Source of the DNA: Actinomycetota bacterium
GTDB lineage: Bacteria; Actinomycetota; Acidimicrobiia; IMCC26256; PALSA-610
Direction of reading: 5' to 3'
NCBI GenBank assembly: GCA_005779345.1
Contig: SXJQ01000201.1
Coordinates: 1 to 8,877 of the forward strand
DNA length: 8,877 nucleotides
Made by a program: the position numbers and the translations under genes. The first letter of the stretch is position 1. Every line of letters starts with the position of its first letter. Shown one piece after another: positions 1 to 6,143 of this stretch. The notes beneath the pieces are model-generated. The model searched no databases. It saw nothing but the letters and a program-made list of their open reading frames with translations, and was not told the DNA's origin.

Positions 1-1050
1 GAGGCCGAATGCGGCGTGACGGTTCACGGCACGATCGAGGATCACCTCGTCGGCACGGTCGAAGAACTCCGGATCGCGGTTCGCCGCCGGGAACGGCAGG
101 AGCAACCAGTCGCCCTGCTTGAAGGGACACCCTTCGAACTCGAAATCCTTCGCGACCATGCGCGCCATCGTGACGGGCGCGTACGCACGCAAGAACTCCT
201 CGACCGCAGTCGGCATCAGCTCCGGCTCGGTCGCGAGACGACGGCGGTGCTCGCCATGCTGCGCGAGGTGCCACAACGACGCTCCGATCGCGGACCAGGT
301 CGTGTCGATCCCCGCGATCATCAACAAGACCATCGTGCCGCGAACGTGGTCGGGATGCAGCTTGTTGCCGTCGAGCTCGGCCTCGAGGAGGAACGTGGTG
401 AGGTCGTCGCGCGGCTCGGCGAGGTGCTCCTCGACGCGAGCCGTGATGTAGGCGTCGAGCTCGCCCTGCTCGATCTGCGCCTGACGCTCCTCGGGTGACG
501 CGTCGACGGCCTCGATGATCTGGTGGATGAAGCGGCGGAAGATGTCGGCATCTTCTTGGGGGAAGCCGAGCATCTTGACGATCACGCGCAGCGGGATGTG
601 CTGCGCGTAGTCGACCGCGGCGTCGACCGTGTCGCGGCCCTCGAGGTCGTCGAGGAGTTCGCGGCACAGGTCGCGGGTGTACTGCTCGTAGTTCGCGATC
701 ACCTTCGGCCCGAACGCCGGGAGCAGCAGCCGCCGCGCGTCGGCGTGGAACGGCGGGTCGGACGTGATCGGGGGCGCGATGCCGATCGGCGCGGGCAGGT
801 CGTGGTCGCCCGGCCGTATCGTGCTCACGATCACCGAACGCGACGTGAAGTGCTCGGTGTCGTAGGCGACCGCGGCGATGTCGTCGTGACGCACCGGCAG
901 CCAGGCACCGCCGTAGCGCTGCGTGTGCGCGACCGGACACGACGCGCGGAGACCGTCCCAGATCGGGAACGGGTCGGCGACCCAGTTCGGATCGGTGTGG
1001 TCGAAGTCGGTGGCCCAGTCGACGACGGGCACCTTCGGCTGGGGGCTCAT
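1..1050 (-). CDS. Cytochrome P450, C-terminus cut by window edge
   Basis: Bacterial class I cytochrome P450, a heme monooxygenase that would take electrons from the ferredoxin encoded just before it. The frame is open from the ATG at 1050 to the window edge and gives 350 residues. Visible landmarks are the C-helix region with DPPFHADARR near residues 98-107, the I-helix oxygen-activation motif AGIDTT at 246-251 with the acid-alcohol pair D249/T250, and the K-helix ExxR as E285-F-L-R288. The chain ends at residues F348-G349-L350, which should open the heme loop FGxGxHxCxG, so the cysteine ligand lies only about five codons outside the window. The start has a strong GGAGG four bases upstream and overlaps the ferredoxin stop as ATGA. 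This fits a usual P450 of about 400 residues. The substrate cannot be read from the sequence; an oxidative catabolic role is inferred from neighbours. Confidence 0.95.
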   Translation of the reverse strand, partial: MSPQPKVPVVDWATDFDHTDPNWVADPFPIWDGLRASCPVAHTQRYGGAWLPVRHDDIAAVAYDTEHFTSRSVIVSTIRPGDHDLPAPIGIAPPITSDPPFHADARRLLLPAFGPKVIANYEQYTRDLCRELLDDLEGRDTVDAAVDYAQHIPLRVIVKMLGFPQEDADIFRRFIHQIIEAVDASPEERQAQIEQGELDAYITARVEEHLAEPRDDLTTFLLEAELDGNKLHPDHVRGTMVLLMIAGIDTTWSAIGASLWHLAQHGEHRRRLATEPELMPTAVEEFLRAYAPVTMARMVAKDFEFEGCPFKQGDWLLLPFPAANRDPEFFDRADEVILDRAVNRHAAFGL

Positions 1051-1247
1051 GCATCCTCCGTGATCGTGATGGCCAACTCGGGGCAGTTCGCGGCGGCGAG
1101 GCGTGCCTGGCCTTCCTGGCCGGGAGGCACGGTGCCGTCGCCGACCTCCTTCGCGTAGCCGAGGTCGTCGACGTCGAACAGTTCGGGAGCCAGGGCGTAA
1201 CAGCGATTGTGGCCCTGGCACTTGTCGGAATCCACGCTGATGCGCAT
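1047..1247 (-). CDS. [3Fe-4S] ferredoxin, P450 redox partner
   Basis: A 66-residue single-cluster ferredoxin that should carry electrons to the adjacent P450 in the cytoplasm. Cysteines are C10, C16 and C55, arranged as CxxHxxC followed far downstream by CP. Histidine (H13) stands where a [4Fe-4S] ferredoxin would have its second cysteine, the pattern of the three-cysteine [3Fe-4S] ferredoxins paired with actinobacterial P450s. The acidic surface (DVDD at 25-28 and ED near the C-terminus) is usual for this family. A GGAG lies nine bases before the ATG. The stop overlaps the P450 ATG, so the two are almost certainly co-transcribed and translationally coupled. No ferredoxin reductase is encoded in the window, so one must be supplied from elsewhere. 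Confidence 0.95.
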   Translation of the reverse strand: MRISVDSDKCQGHNRCYALAPELFDVDDLGYAKEVGDGTVPPGQEGQARLAAANCPELAITITEDA

Positions 1248-1281
1248 GGTCTTCGGCTCCTTCGCGGGCTGGGACGGATGT

Positions 1282-1295
1282 CGACGTCGACGTCG
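1282..1295. repeat. 14-bp perfect palindrome in ferredoxin leader
   Basis: CGACGTCGACGTCG reads the same on both strands. It sits in a short GTCGAC tandem run (1280-1295), about 35 bases before the ferredoxin start and downstream of the proposed -10 element. It could be a dimer binding site or form a small hairpin in the mRNA leader. It could also be a chance product of a short tandem repeat in GC-rich DNA. Confidence 0.4.
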
Positions 1296-1297
1296 GA

Positions 1298-1325
1298 GGA
1301 CCGGTCCAACCTAGACGGCCGGTCT
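1298..1325 (-). promoter_or_regulatory. Putative ferredoxin-P450 promoter and operator
   Basis: On the minus strand a -10-like TAGGTT (1308-1313) is flanked by two dyads. Upstream is AGAC-N5-GTCT (1313-1325). Downstream is the perfect 10-mer GGACCGGTCC (1298-1307), which would cover the transcription start. The two share a GACCGG core on the minus strand. No good -35 hexamer sits at the usual spacing, so the promoter may be weak or need an activator. The arrangement resembles a repressor operator of the TetR or similar dimeric type, but no such regulator is encoded in the window. The implied leader is about 50 bases. The dyads are seen directly; the promoter function is inferred. Confidence 0.4.
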
Positions 1326-1400
1326 GCGAAAGGGTGCGGGTCCCGACGCGCACGGTGGGGGCGTGACGCGCCAGGACCCGCAAGGAGCCGCCCCCCAACG

Positions 1401-1418
1401 GTCGCCCGAAGGGGCGAC
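1401..1418 (-). terminator. Putative terminator hairpin after DUF2804 gene
   Basis: A perfect 7-bp GC-rich stem GTCGCCC/GGGCGAC closes a 4-base loop, 118 bases downstream of the DUF2804 stop and upstream of the ferredoxin promoter. No U-run follows on either strand, which is common for actinobacterial terminators but leaves the call tentative. It would separate the hydrolase-monooxygenase-DUF2804 transcript from the ferredoxin-P450 transcript. Confidence 0.35.
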
Positions 1419-1439
1419 TCGACAGCGAATCGATGATAC

Positions 1440-1454
1440 GACCCAACCTGGGTC
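1440..1454. other. Small hairpin GACCCA-ACC-TGGGTC
   Basis: A perfect 6-bp inverted repeat with a 3-base loop lies between the DUF2804 stop and the stem-loop at 1401-1418. It may be a secondary element of the transcript 3' end or an operator half-site pair. Its position in non-coding sequence is certain; its function is not. Confidence 0.25.
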
Positions 1455-1474
1455 CGCGGTCTCATCCGCAGCCC

Positions 1475-1513
1475 GATCCGCCTGCGTGATCCGACCGCCC
1501 GATCCGACCGCGT
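1475..1513. repeat. Three tandem 13-bp repeats (GATCCG units)
   Basis: Three consecutive 13-base units all begin GATCCG, at 1475, 1488 and 1501; units two and three are identical over the first 11 bases (GATCCGACCGC). Two more degenerate TCCG-containing units precede them with 12-base spacing (TCCG at 1453 and 1465). The array lies in the intergenic region, ending 22 bases from the DUF2804 stop. The spacing is not a multiple of three and does not continue into the coding sequence. It could be an iterated protein-binding site or slippage-generated repeat. Confidence 0.5.
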
Positions 1514-1535
1514 GGACCAGTGTGATGCATCGGGA

Positions 1536-2600
1536 TCACCAGCGCGATCGGGACTCCTCGGCGAAGCCCTGGAGACCGTCGAGTACGACCTCGCCACCGT
1601 CGTCGGTGCGGAACCGGCCCGACCACGAACCGAACACCTGATGCACCTCGGTTGCGAGTACGACCGCCGCGGTGCGCGAGTGCTTGTCGAAGCGCGGCGT
1701 GAGCGTGAGGTCGAGCTCGCCGCCCGGCGCGGTCACCCGCCAGGGTCGCAGCGGCTCGTCCCACGAGTAGTCCCAGCGCAGCTCGGCGCCGAGCTTGTGA
1801 AGGCGACCCTCGACGATCATCCCGTTCTCGGTGAACCCGGTGCCGTCGGTCCACTTGCCGCCGAGTTGGAGTCCGACCGTGCGACCGTCGACGCTCGACC
1901 CGGCGCCGCCGGCCCAGTTCCAACGTGTGCGGTACGGCCAGCGACCCCGTCCGACATCGAGGACGCCCCAGGCGGGTTCGGCACCGGAGCCGGCCACATC
2001 GCCGAACTCGTACCGCCGGTCGCCGACGCGCAACGTCCCGGCGGCGGGCCGCGCCTGGTGCTTCGACGTGAACTGGAAGCGTCGCTCCGTCCACGGGATC
2101 ACGACGTTGAGCGATTCGTGCCCCTCGGGCATGGCGATCGCGGCATCCAACGACGCTTCGCGACCGTCGCGCTCGCGCCACCGGGCAGCGATCCGCGTCG
2201 TGCCGTCGGGGTCGTCGATCAGGTCGAGGTCGAGCGACTTGCCCGCATAATGCAACGGGCGGGTCGCGGGAACCTCGGGAAGTTCGAGCCCCCGGGCGAA
2301 CGGCACGATCACGTCGCGCCCACCCGTCGTCCCCGACGCGAGATCGCACCACCAGACGGCCGCGATGCCGAGGTAGTCGACGTCGGCATAGGTGGCCGAG
2401 ACGAGCAGGTCGCCCGCGAGCACGGCCCAGTAGTCCCACCGCTTGGTGCGGCCCCAACCACCGCGCAGGTTCGCGCGATGCAGCGGTGTGCGCGACCAAC
2501 CGCGGGCCGCGGGATTCAGGCGTCGACCGTCGGCGGTGCACAGGTCGACGGCCGCTCCGAGCTCGGGCTCGGTGGTGAGCGGCGACGGGTCGGCGCTCAT
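1536..2600 (-). CDS. DUF2804 domain-containing protein
   Basis: A 354-residue protein that I recognise as the DUF2804 family, whose biochemical role is not established to my knowledge. Matching features are the N-terminal segment around residues 33-58 (GWSRTPL, GGWGRTKRWDYW), the TSKHQARP motif at 178-185, the W-rich GRWPYRTRWNWAGG block at 218-231, and the C-terminal VFGSWSGRF segment at 322-330. It is unusually rich in tryptophan and alternating beta-type segments, suggesting a beta-rich fold with a large aromatic surface. There is no signal peptide or membrane helix, so it is probably cytoplasmic. The ATG at 2600 overlaps the preceding monooxygenase stop as ATGA and has no clear ribosome site, which points to translational coupling. 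An upstream ATG at 2669 is in frame but lies inside the monooxygenase gene and lacks family-like sequence. A role in binding or processing the monooxygenase substrate or product is inference only. Confidence 0.85.
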   Translation of the reverse strand: MSADPSPLTTEPELGAAVDLCTADGRRLNPAARGWSRTPLHRANLRGGWGRTKRWDYWAVLAGDLLVSATYADVDYLGIAAVWWCDLASGTTGGRDVIVPFARGLELPEVPATRPLHYAGKSLDLDLIDDPDGTTRIAARWRERDGREASLDAAIAMPEGHESLNVVIPWTERRFQFTSKHQARPAAGTLRVGDRRYEFGDVAGSGAEPAWGVLDVGRGRWPYRTRWNWAGGAGSSVDGRTVGLQLGGKWTDGTGFTENGMIVEGRLHKLGAELRWDYSWDEPLRPWRVTAPGGELDLTLTPRFDKHSRTAAVVLATEVHQVFGSWSGRFRTDDGGEVVLDGLQGFAEESRSRW

Positions 2601-4078
2601 GCGATCTCGAAGTCGTCGATGGCGGGCGCTCGCATCGCCTCGCGGAAGCGATCGAACGGCCAGGGCCACGACGCCGGAACCCCACGGTCGTCCAGGTACC
2701 AGCTACGGCACCCGGTGACCCACACCGTCTTGGACGCGGCCGCGACCCGCTCGGCCTCGAACCGCTCCATCGCTGCGGTCGTCGCGCAGATCTCGCGGCG
2801 CTCCCCGGCGCGAACTCGGTCGACGAGTTGGAGGATGTAGGCCAGCTGCAACTCCGCGACCTCGATCAGAGAGAAGTTGCCGACGGGACCGTTGGGACCG
2901 TTCAGCATGAACAAGTTCGGGAACCCCGGGATCGAGACCGAGAGGTACGCATTCGGACGCGGCGACCACGCCACGTCGAGGTCGAGCCCGTCGCGGCCCA
3001 TGACGCTCATCGGGCGCATGAACGCGCCGGCGTCGAACCCGGTGGCGAGCACGAGCACGTCGAGTTCGTGCAGGCGTCCGTCGGCCGTGCGAACACCGGC
3101 CGGCTCGATGCGCTCGATGCCCGCCGTGACCAACTCGGCATTCGGCCGTTGGATCGCCTCGTAGAAGTCGGTCGAGACGATCAGGCGCTTGCACGCGGCG
3201 CGGTAGTCGGGACGCAACCGTTCGCGCAGGTCGGGGTCGACGACCGTCTGCTCGAGGTTCTGCCGACAAGCTTCTTCGATCATCTTCATCTGCGGCGAGT
3301 CGGCGTCGACGACGGCGTTGGAGAAACCGTCGGCGAACAACCGCGACAAGTTCTCGTGCAGCTCCGCCATGCGCTCGGGATGCTCGCGGAAACCCGACTT
3401 CTCCTCGTCGGTGAACGGCGCGTTCATCTGCGGCAGGACCCACTGCGCCGTGCGCTGGAACAGGTCGAGGTGGCCGACCTCATCCACGAGCGCCGACACG
3501 ATCTGCACCGCGGTCGAACCGGTGCCGATCACCCCGATGCGGCGACCCGCGAGCGGCACCGAGTGATCCCAGCGCGCGCTGTGGAAGCGCGCTCCCGCGA
3601 ACGACTCGAGGCCCTCGATGTCGGGGACGACCGGTCGGTGCAGCACGCCGGTCGCCGCGATCACGAAGTCGACCTCGTCGCGCACCCCCGCCGCGGTCTC
3701 GAGATGCCAGCGGTGGTCGGCGAAACGACACGACTCGACCGCATCGCCGTAGCGGATGTGCGCGTCGAGGCCGTGGTCGGCAGCGACCCGCTCGAAGTAG
3801 GCCTGGATCTCGGCGCCCGGCGAGTACGGGTGGCTCCAATCGGGATTCAACGCGAACGAGTAGCTGTAGAGGTGCGACGGGACGTCGCACGCGACGCCTG
3901 GGTACGTGTTTTCGCGCCACGTGCCACCGACACGATCGGCTTTCTCGTACACCGTGAAGTCGGTGATCCCGGCCTCGCGCAACTTGATCGCGCTCAGGAT
4001 GCCCGACATACCCGCTCCGATGATCGCGAAACGCGGCGCGGCCTTCTCGCGTGCGCGCGGTGATCCGGTTCCGGTCAT
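2597..4078 (-). CDS. Baeyer-Villiger-type flavin monooxygenase (copy 1)
   Basis: A complete 493-residue FAD- and NAD(P)H-dependent monooxygenase, expected to insert oxygen next to a ketone to give an ester or lactone. The N-terminal FAD Rossmann motif is GAGMSG (residues 21-26), followed by GGTWRENTYPGVACDVPS (51-68). The class I Baeyer-Villiger fingerprint FxGxxxHxxxW[P/D] is intact as F160, G162, H166, W170, D171. The NADPH Rossmann motif GTGSTA is at 185-190, the conserved arginine region QRTAQW at 208-213 (R209 is the likely NADPH/peroxyflavin contact), and the second ATGF at 345-348. The length is somewhat below classic cyclohexanone monooxygenases. GAGG lies six bases before the ATG. 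The gene starts 63 bases after the hydrolase and overlaps the DUF2804 start by four. It is a close paralogue of the monooxygenase at 7615-8877. The true substrate is unknown, and other oxygenations such as S-oxidation are possible. Confidence 0.93.
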   Translation of the reverse strand: MTGTGSPRAREKAAPRFAIIGAGMSGILSAIKLREAGITDFTVYEKADRVGGTWRENTYPGVACDVPSHLYSYSFALNPDWSHPYSPGAEIQAYFERVAADHGLDAHIRYGDAVESCRFADHRWHLETAAGVRDEVDFVIAATGVLHRPVVPDIEGLESFAGARFHSARWDHSVPLAGRRIGVIGTGSTAVQIVSALVDEVGHLDLFQRTAQWVLPQMNAPFTDEEKSGFREHPERMAELHENLSRLFADGFSNAVVDADSPQMKMIEEACRQNLEQTVVDPDLRERLRPDYRAACKRLIVSTDFYEAIQRPNAELVTAGIERIEPAGVRTADGRLHELDVLVLATGFDAGAFMRPMSVMGRDGLDLDVAWSPRPNAYLSVSIPGFPNLFMLNGPNGPVGNFSLIEVAELQLAYILQLVDRVRAGERREICATTAAMERFEAERVAAASKTVWVTGCRSWYLDDRGVPASWPWPFDRFREAMRAPAIDDFEIA

Positions 4079-4141
4079 GGTCTCCCTCGATCTGGTTCCG
4101 CCCGTCGGGGTCGCGCAGGGCAGGGTTCGCGTGCAACCACG

Positions 4142-5050
4142 TCAGGACGAAGCGCCGACACCGATCGTCCAGTACAAGAAATTGGCGGTCAGGGTGAGGA
4201 TCTCTTCGCGGTGCGCGACGTACGGCACGTGACCCGCGTCGACCCACGTGACGAGATAGCTCGTGAGCCCCGCGGCCTGTGCCGCGTCGACGGTCGCGGT
4301 CGCCCAGCCGTACGGCACGAGCGGGTCGGCCGTGCCGTGGAAGAGCAGCGCCGGTGCATCGTTCGCGTCGATGGCTCCGCCCGGCAACGCCGCGCCCGAC
4401 AACGAGACGGCAGCGCGCACCTCGGCGGAGACGCCGTCGACCGTGGCATCGGGCAGGTCGGCGCCGTAGCCGACGTTCAGCGCGGTGATTGCGCCTGCCG
4501 ACGTGCCGGCGATCGCGATTCGCTCCGGATCGATCCCGAACTCCGCGGCGCGCGAACGGAAGAAGCGCACCGCGGCCTGCGCGTCTTCGCGGGCCTGGAC
4601 GATCGCAACGACGCACTCGGCGCCGGGGACGACGCAGCCGACCGTCGGACCGAGCCGGTAGGTGATCGACGCCGTCACGTAGCCGCGCTGCGCGAAGAAG
4701 CGGGCCTGGTCGACGAGTTCGGCGGAGGTCTTGCTCCCGGCCCGGAAGCTGCCACCGTGGACGAAGATCACGAACGGCCGCGCGGCGACGGCGTCGCCGA
4801 CCGGCGAGTAGACGTCGGCGCGCAACGTCACGGTCGTACCCGCCTGGTCGACGGCGGTGCCGTAGACGAGATCCGAGCTGATCGCGACGTCGCTGGCGAC
4901 GGGATCTCGATAGCGCAGCGGTGCCGCGCCGGGGGGCGTGACGAGCGCGCAGCCCGTGAGCAGGGCAGCGGCGATCGCCACCGCGAGGGGCCCGCGGCCC
5001 GGCGCGAAACGCCCGTTTCGTCCGGAATGTTGGCAGTCCCGAACCCTCAT
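4142..5050 (-). CDS. Lipoprotein alpha/beta-hydrolase (esterase/lipase-like)
   Basis: A 302-residue serine hydrolase of the carboxylesterase/HSL-like type. The oxyanion-hole motif is HGGSF at 98-102, the nucleophile elbow GTSAG at 182-186 (S184), the likely acid D242 in HGTADPLVPY, and the likely base H274 in DAGHVPY. The N-terminus has an arginine-rich stretch, a hydrophobic core (about 22-31) and a lipobox L31-T-G-C34, so the mature protein should be a membrane-anchored lipoprotein on the outer face. Two cysteines in the body (C139, C146) could form a disulfide, consistent with export. It is the first gene of the block with the Baeyer-Villiger monooxygenase and DUF2804, and diverges from the PAS-LuxR gene. 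No ribosome site precedes the ATG, while a -10-like element lies nine bases upstream, suggesting a leaderless transcript. Ester cleavage of a monooxygenase product is attractive, but the predicted location outside the membrane would then require export. Confidence 0.9.
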   Translation of the reverse strand: MRVRDCQHSGRNGRFAPGRGPLAVAIAAALLTGCALVTPPGAAPLRYRDPVASDVAISSDLVYGTAVDQAGTTVTLRADVYSPVGDAVAARPFVIFVHGGSFRAGSKTSAELVDQARFFAQRGYVTASITYRLGPTVGCVVPGAECVVAIVQAREDAQAAVRFFRSRAAEFGIDPERIAIAGTSAGAITALNVGYGADLPDATVDGVSAEVRAAVSLSGAALPGGAIDANDAPALLFHGTADPLVPYGWATATVDAAQAAGLTSYLVTWVDAGHVPYVAHREEILTLTANFLYWTIGVGASS

Positions 5051-5058
5051 CGCCCGCG

Positions 5059-5089
5059 ACAGTAGACGGGTCCCGCTCTTGCATGTCCA
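5059..5089 (-). promoter_or_regulatory. Putative promoter of hydrolase-monooxygenase operon
   Basis: On the minus strand TGGACA (5084-5089) resembles a -35 box and TACTGT (5059-5064) a -10 box, with a rather long 19-base spacer. Transcription would begin one or two bases before the ATG at 5050, giving an essentially leaderless mRNA, in line with the missing Shine-Dalgarno. The 7-mer CCGTCTA that runs into this -10 is also present at the proposed ferredoxin -10. Confidence 0.4.
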
Positions 5090-5118
5090 CCCTCGGGTCC
5101 GATAGCCCTTCGGGAAGA

Positions 5119-5136
5119 CTCATCCGTCTGCATGAG
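5119..5136. promoter_or_regulatory. Inverted repeat CTCAT-N8-ATGAG before luxR-type gene
   Basis: A perfect 5-bp dyad with an 8-base spacer, 18 bases overall, lies in the 103-base divergent region between the hydrolase and the PAS-LuxR gene. Its size and place fit a dimeric LuxR-type operator able to affect either gene. A CCCTTCGGG mini-hairpin (5106-5114) and two direct CGGGTCC copies (5067-5073, 5094-5100) lie in the same region. No convincing -35/-10 pair for the plus-strand gene was found. Dyads this short can arise by chance. Confidence 0.3.
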
Positions 5137-5153
5137 AGGAGGGTCGGAGGGAC

Positions 5154-6143
5154 GTGCACAGAATGGCTACCCCGACGCACGACGATGCTCGGATCGCGGC
5201 ACTCGTCGCCCGCTTCGCCCCCGCCTTCGAGGCGGCGCCGATGGGGGTCTTCCTCCTCGATCTCCACAGCCAGACCATCGCCTGGGCGAACCTCGTGATG
5301 CGCCGGCACGGCGTCGACGCCGGCGACTCGTTCGCCCGACTCACGCCGTTCGTCACGAGCCCGACTCCGAACACCCGCCAGATCCTCGAGACGCTCGCCC
5401 ACGCGAGCCGACCGATCACGCGGATCCGACCGGTACGCATGAGCGACGACGAACGCTGGTTCCGCGTCGTGTACTGGCCCGCCGTCGAAGACGGTGCCGA
5501 CGCGACGCGCTACGTCGTCGCGCAGACCTTCGCGGTACGCGGGCCCGACCGCGTCGGCGACGTGTACGCATGGCTCGACACCTGGCCGCAGCCCGCGCTC
5601 GTGATCGACCGGTGCGAACACCGCGTGCTCTACACGAACACTGCGACACGGGGCGTGCTCGGGCTCGCGCTCGAAGACGTCCCGCCGCTCGAGATCACCG
5701 CGGTGATCGAGGCGTCCGAACGCGAGGCAGTGGTCGAGTGGTACCGCTCGATCGGGCACGGCCGCGAGCCGGGTCCGCTCATGGTCCAGCACCGCCGAGC
5801 CGACGGGACCTCGCAGCCCGTGTTGTTGGCCAGCGTTTCGATGCCCGTCGGTGCACTGAACGACCACCTCATCGTCATCGTGCACGACGTCACGTCGACC
5901 GACGCCGAGTGGCCGTCCGCGGCGCGCCACGAACCCGAACTCCCCGACACGCTCACCCCGCGTGAGACCGAGATCGTGCGGCTCCTGCTCCAAGGGATGC
6001 GGGTGGCCAACATCGCCGAGACGTTGTTCTTGTCACGCCACACCGTCCGGAACCACCTTCGAGCGATCTTCACCAAGGTCGGCGTGCGGTCCCAGACCGA
6101 TCTCGTGGCGAAGTTGCGCGCGGCTCCGGCAGCCCACGGCTGA
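5154..6143 (+). CDS. PAS-domain LuxR-family transcription regulator
   Basis: A 329-residue one-component regulator. The C-terminal LuxR/GerE helix-turn-helix spans about residues 267-321, opening with the hallmark LTPRETEIVRLL. The recognition helix SRHTVRNHLRAIFTKVGV is at 294-311. The N-terminal two thirds look like two PAS folds: about 22-128 (FEAAPMGVFLLD onset) and about 141-250, the second with the typical ADGTSQPV strand turn and HDVT end. There is no receiver aspartate domain, kinase or membrane segment, so it probably senses a small cytoplasmic ligand or redox state directly. Start choice is open: GTG at 5154 has AGGAGG 11 bases upstream, while ATG at 5163 has GGAGG (5146-5150) 12 bases upstream. 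It diverges from the hydrolase operon by 103 bases, the usual layout for a local regulator, and converges with trmL at a 9-base gap. Target and ligand are inferred, not shown. Confidence 0.92.
   Translation: MHRMATPTHDDARIAALVARFAPAFEAAPMGVFLLDLHSQTIAWANLVMRRHGVDAGDSFARLTPFVTSPTPNTRQILETLAHASRPITRIRPVRMSDDERWFRVVYWPAVEDGADATRYVVAQTFAVRGPDRVGDVYAWLDTWPQPALVIDRCEHRVLYTNTATRGVLGLALEDVPPLEITAVIEASEREAVVEWYRSIGHGREPGPLMVQHRRADGTSQPVLLASVSMPVGALNDHLIVIVHDVTSTDAEWPSAARHEPELPDTLTPRETEIVRLLLQGMRVANIAETLFLSRHTVRNHLRAIFTKVGVRSQTDLVAKLRAAPAAHG

Noticed and set aside
1453..1513. CRISPR-like array
   Set aside because: The units are 12-13 bases with no spacers, so this is a short tandem repeat.
1363..1641. 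Small plus-strand open frame in the intergenic region
   Set aside because: No convincing ribosome site or domain, runs into the antisense of DUF2804, and overlaps repeats and a hairpin.
1512..2840. Plus-strand open frame of 442 codons opposite the DUF2804 gene
   Set aside because: Antisense shadow: no recognisable domain, and the minus strand carries a family-matching protein.
2828..4063. Plus-strand open frame of 411 codons opposite the first BVMO gene
   Set aside because: Antisense of a gene with all catalytic motifs intact; the translation is R/V/E-rich without motifs.
3480..5993. An 837-codon open frame on the minus strand across the BVMO, hydrolase and regulator genes
   Set aside because: It lies out of frame with genes that have clear motifs and is extremely rich in arginine and low-complexity residues, as expected of a shadow frame in GC-rich DNA.
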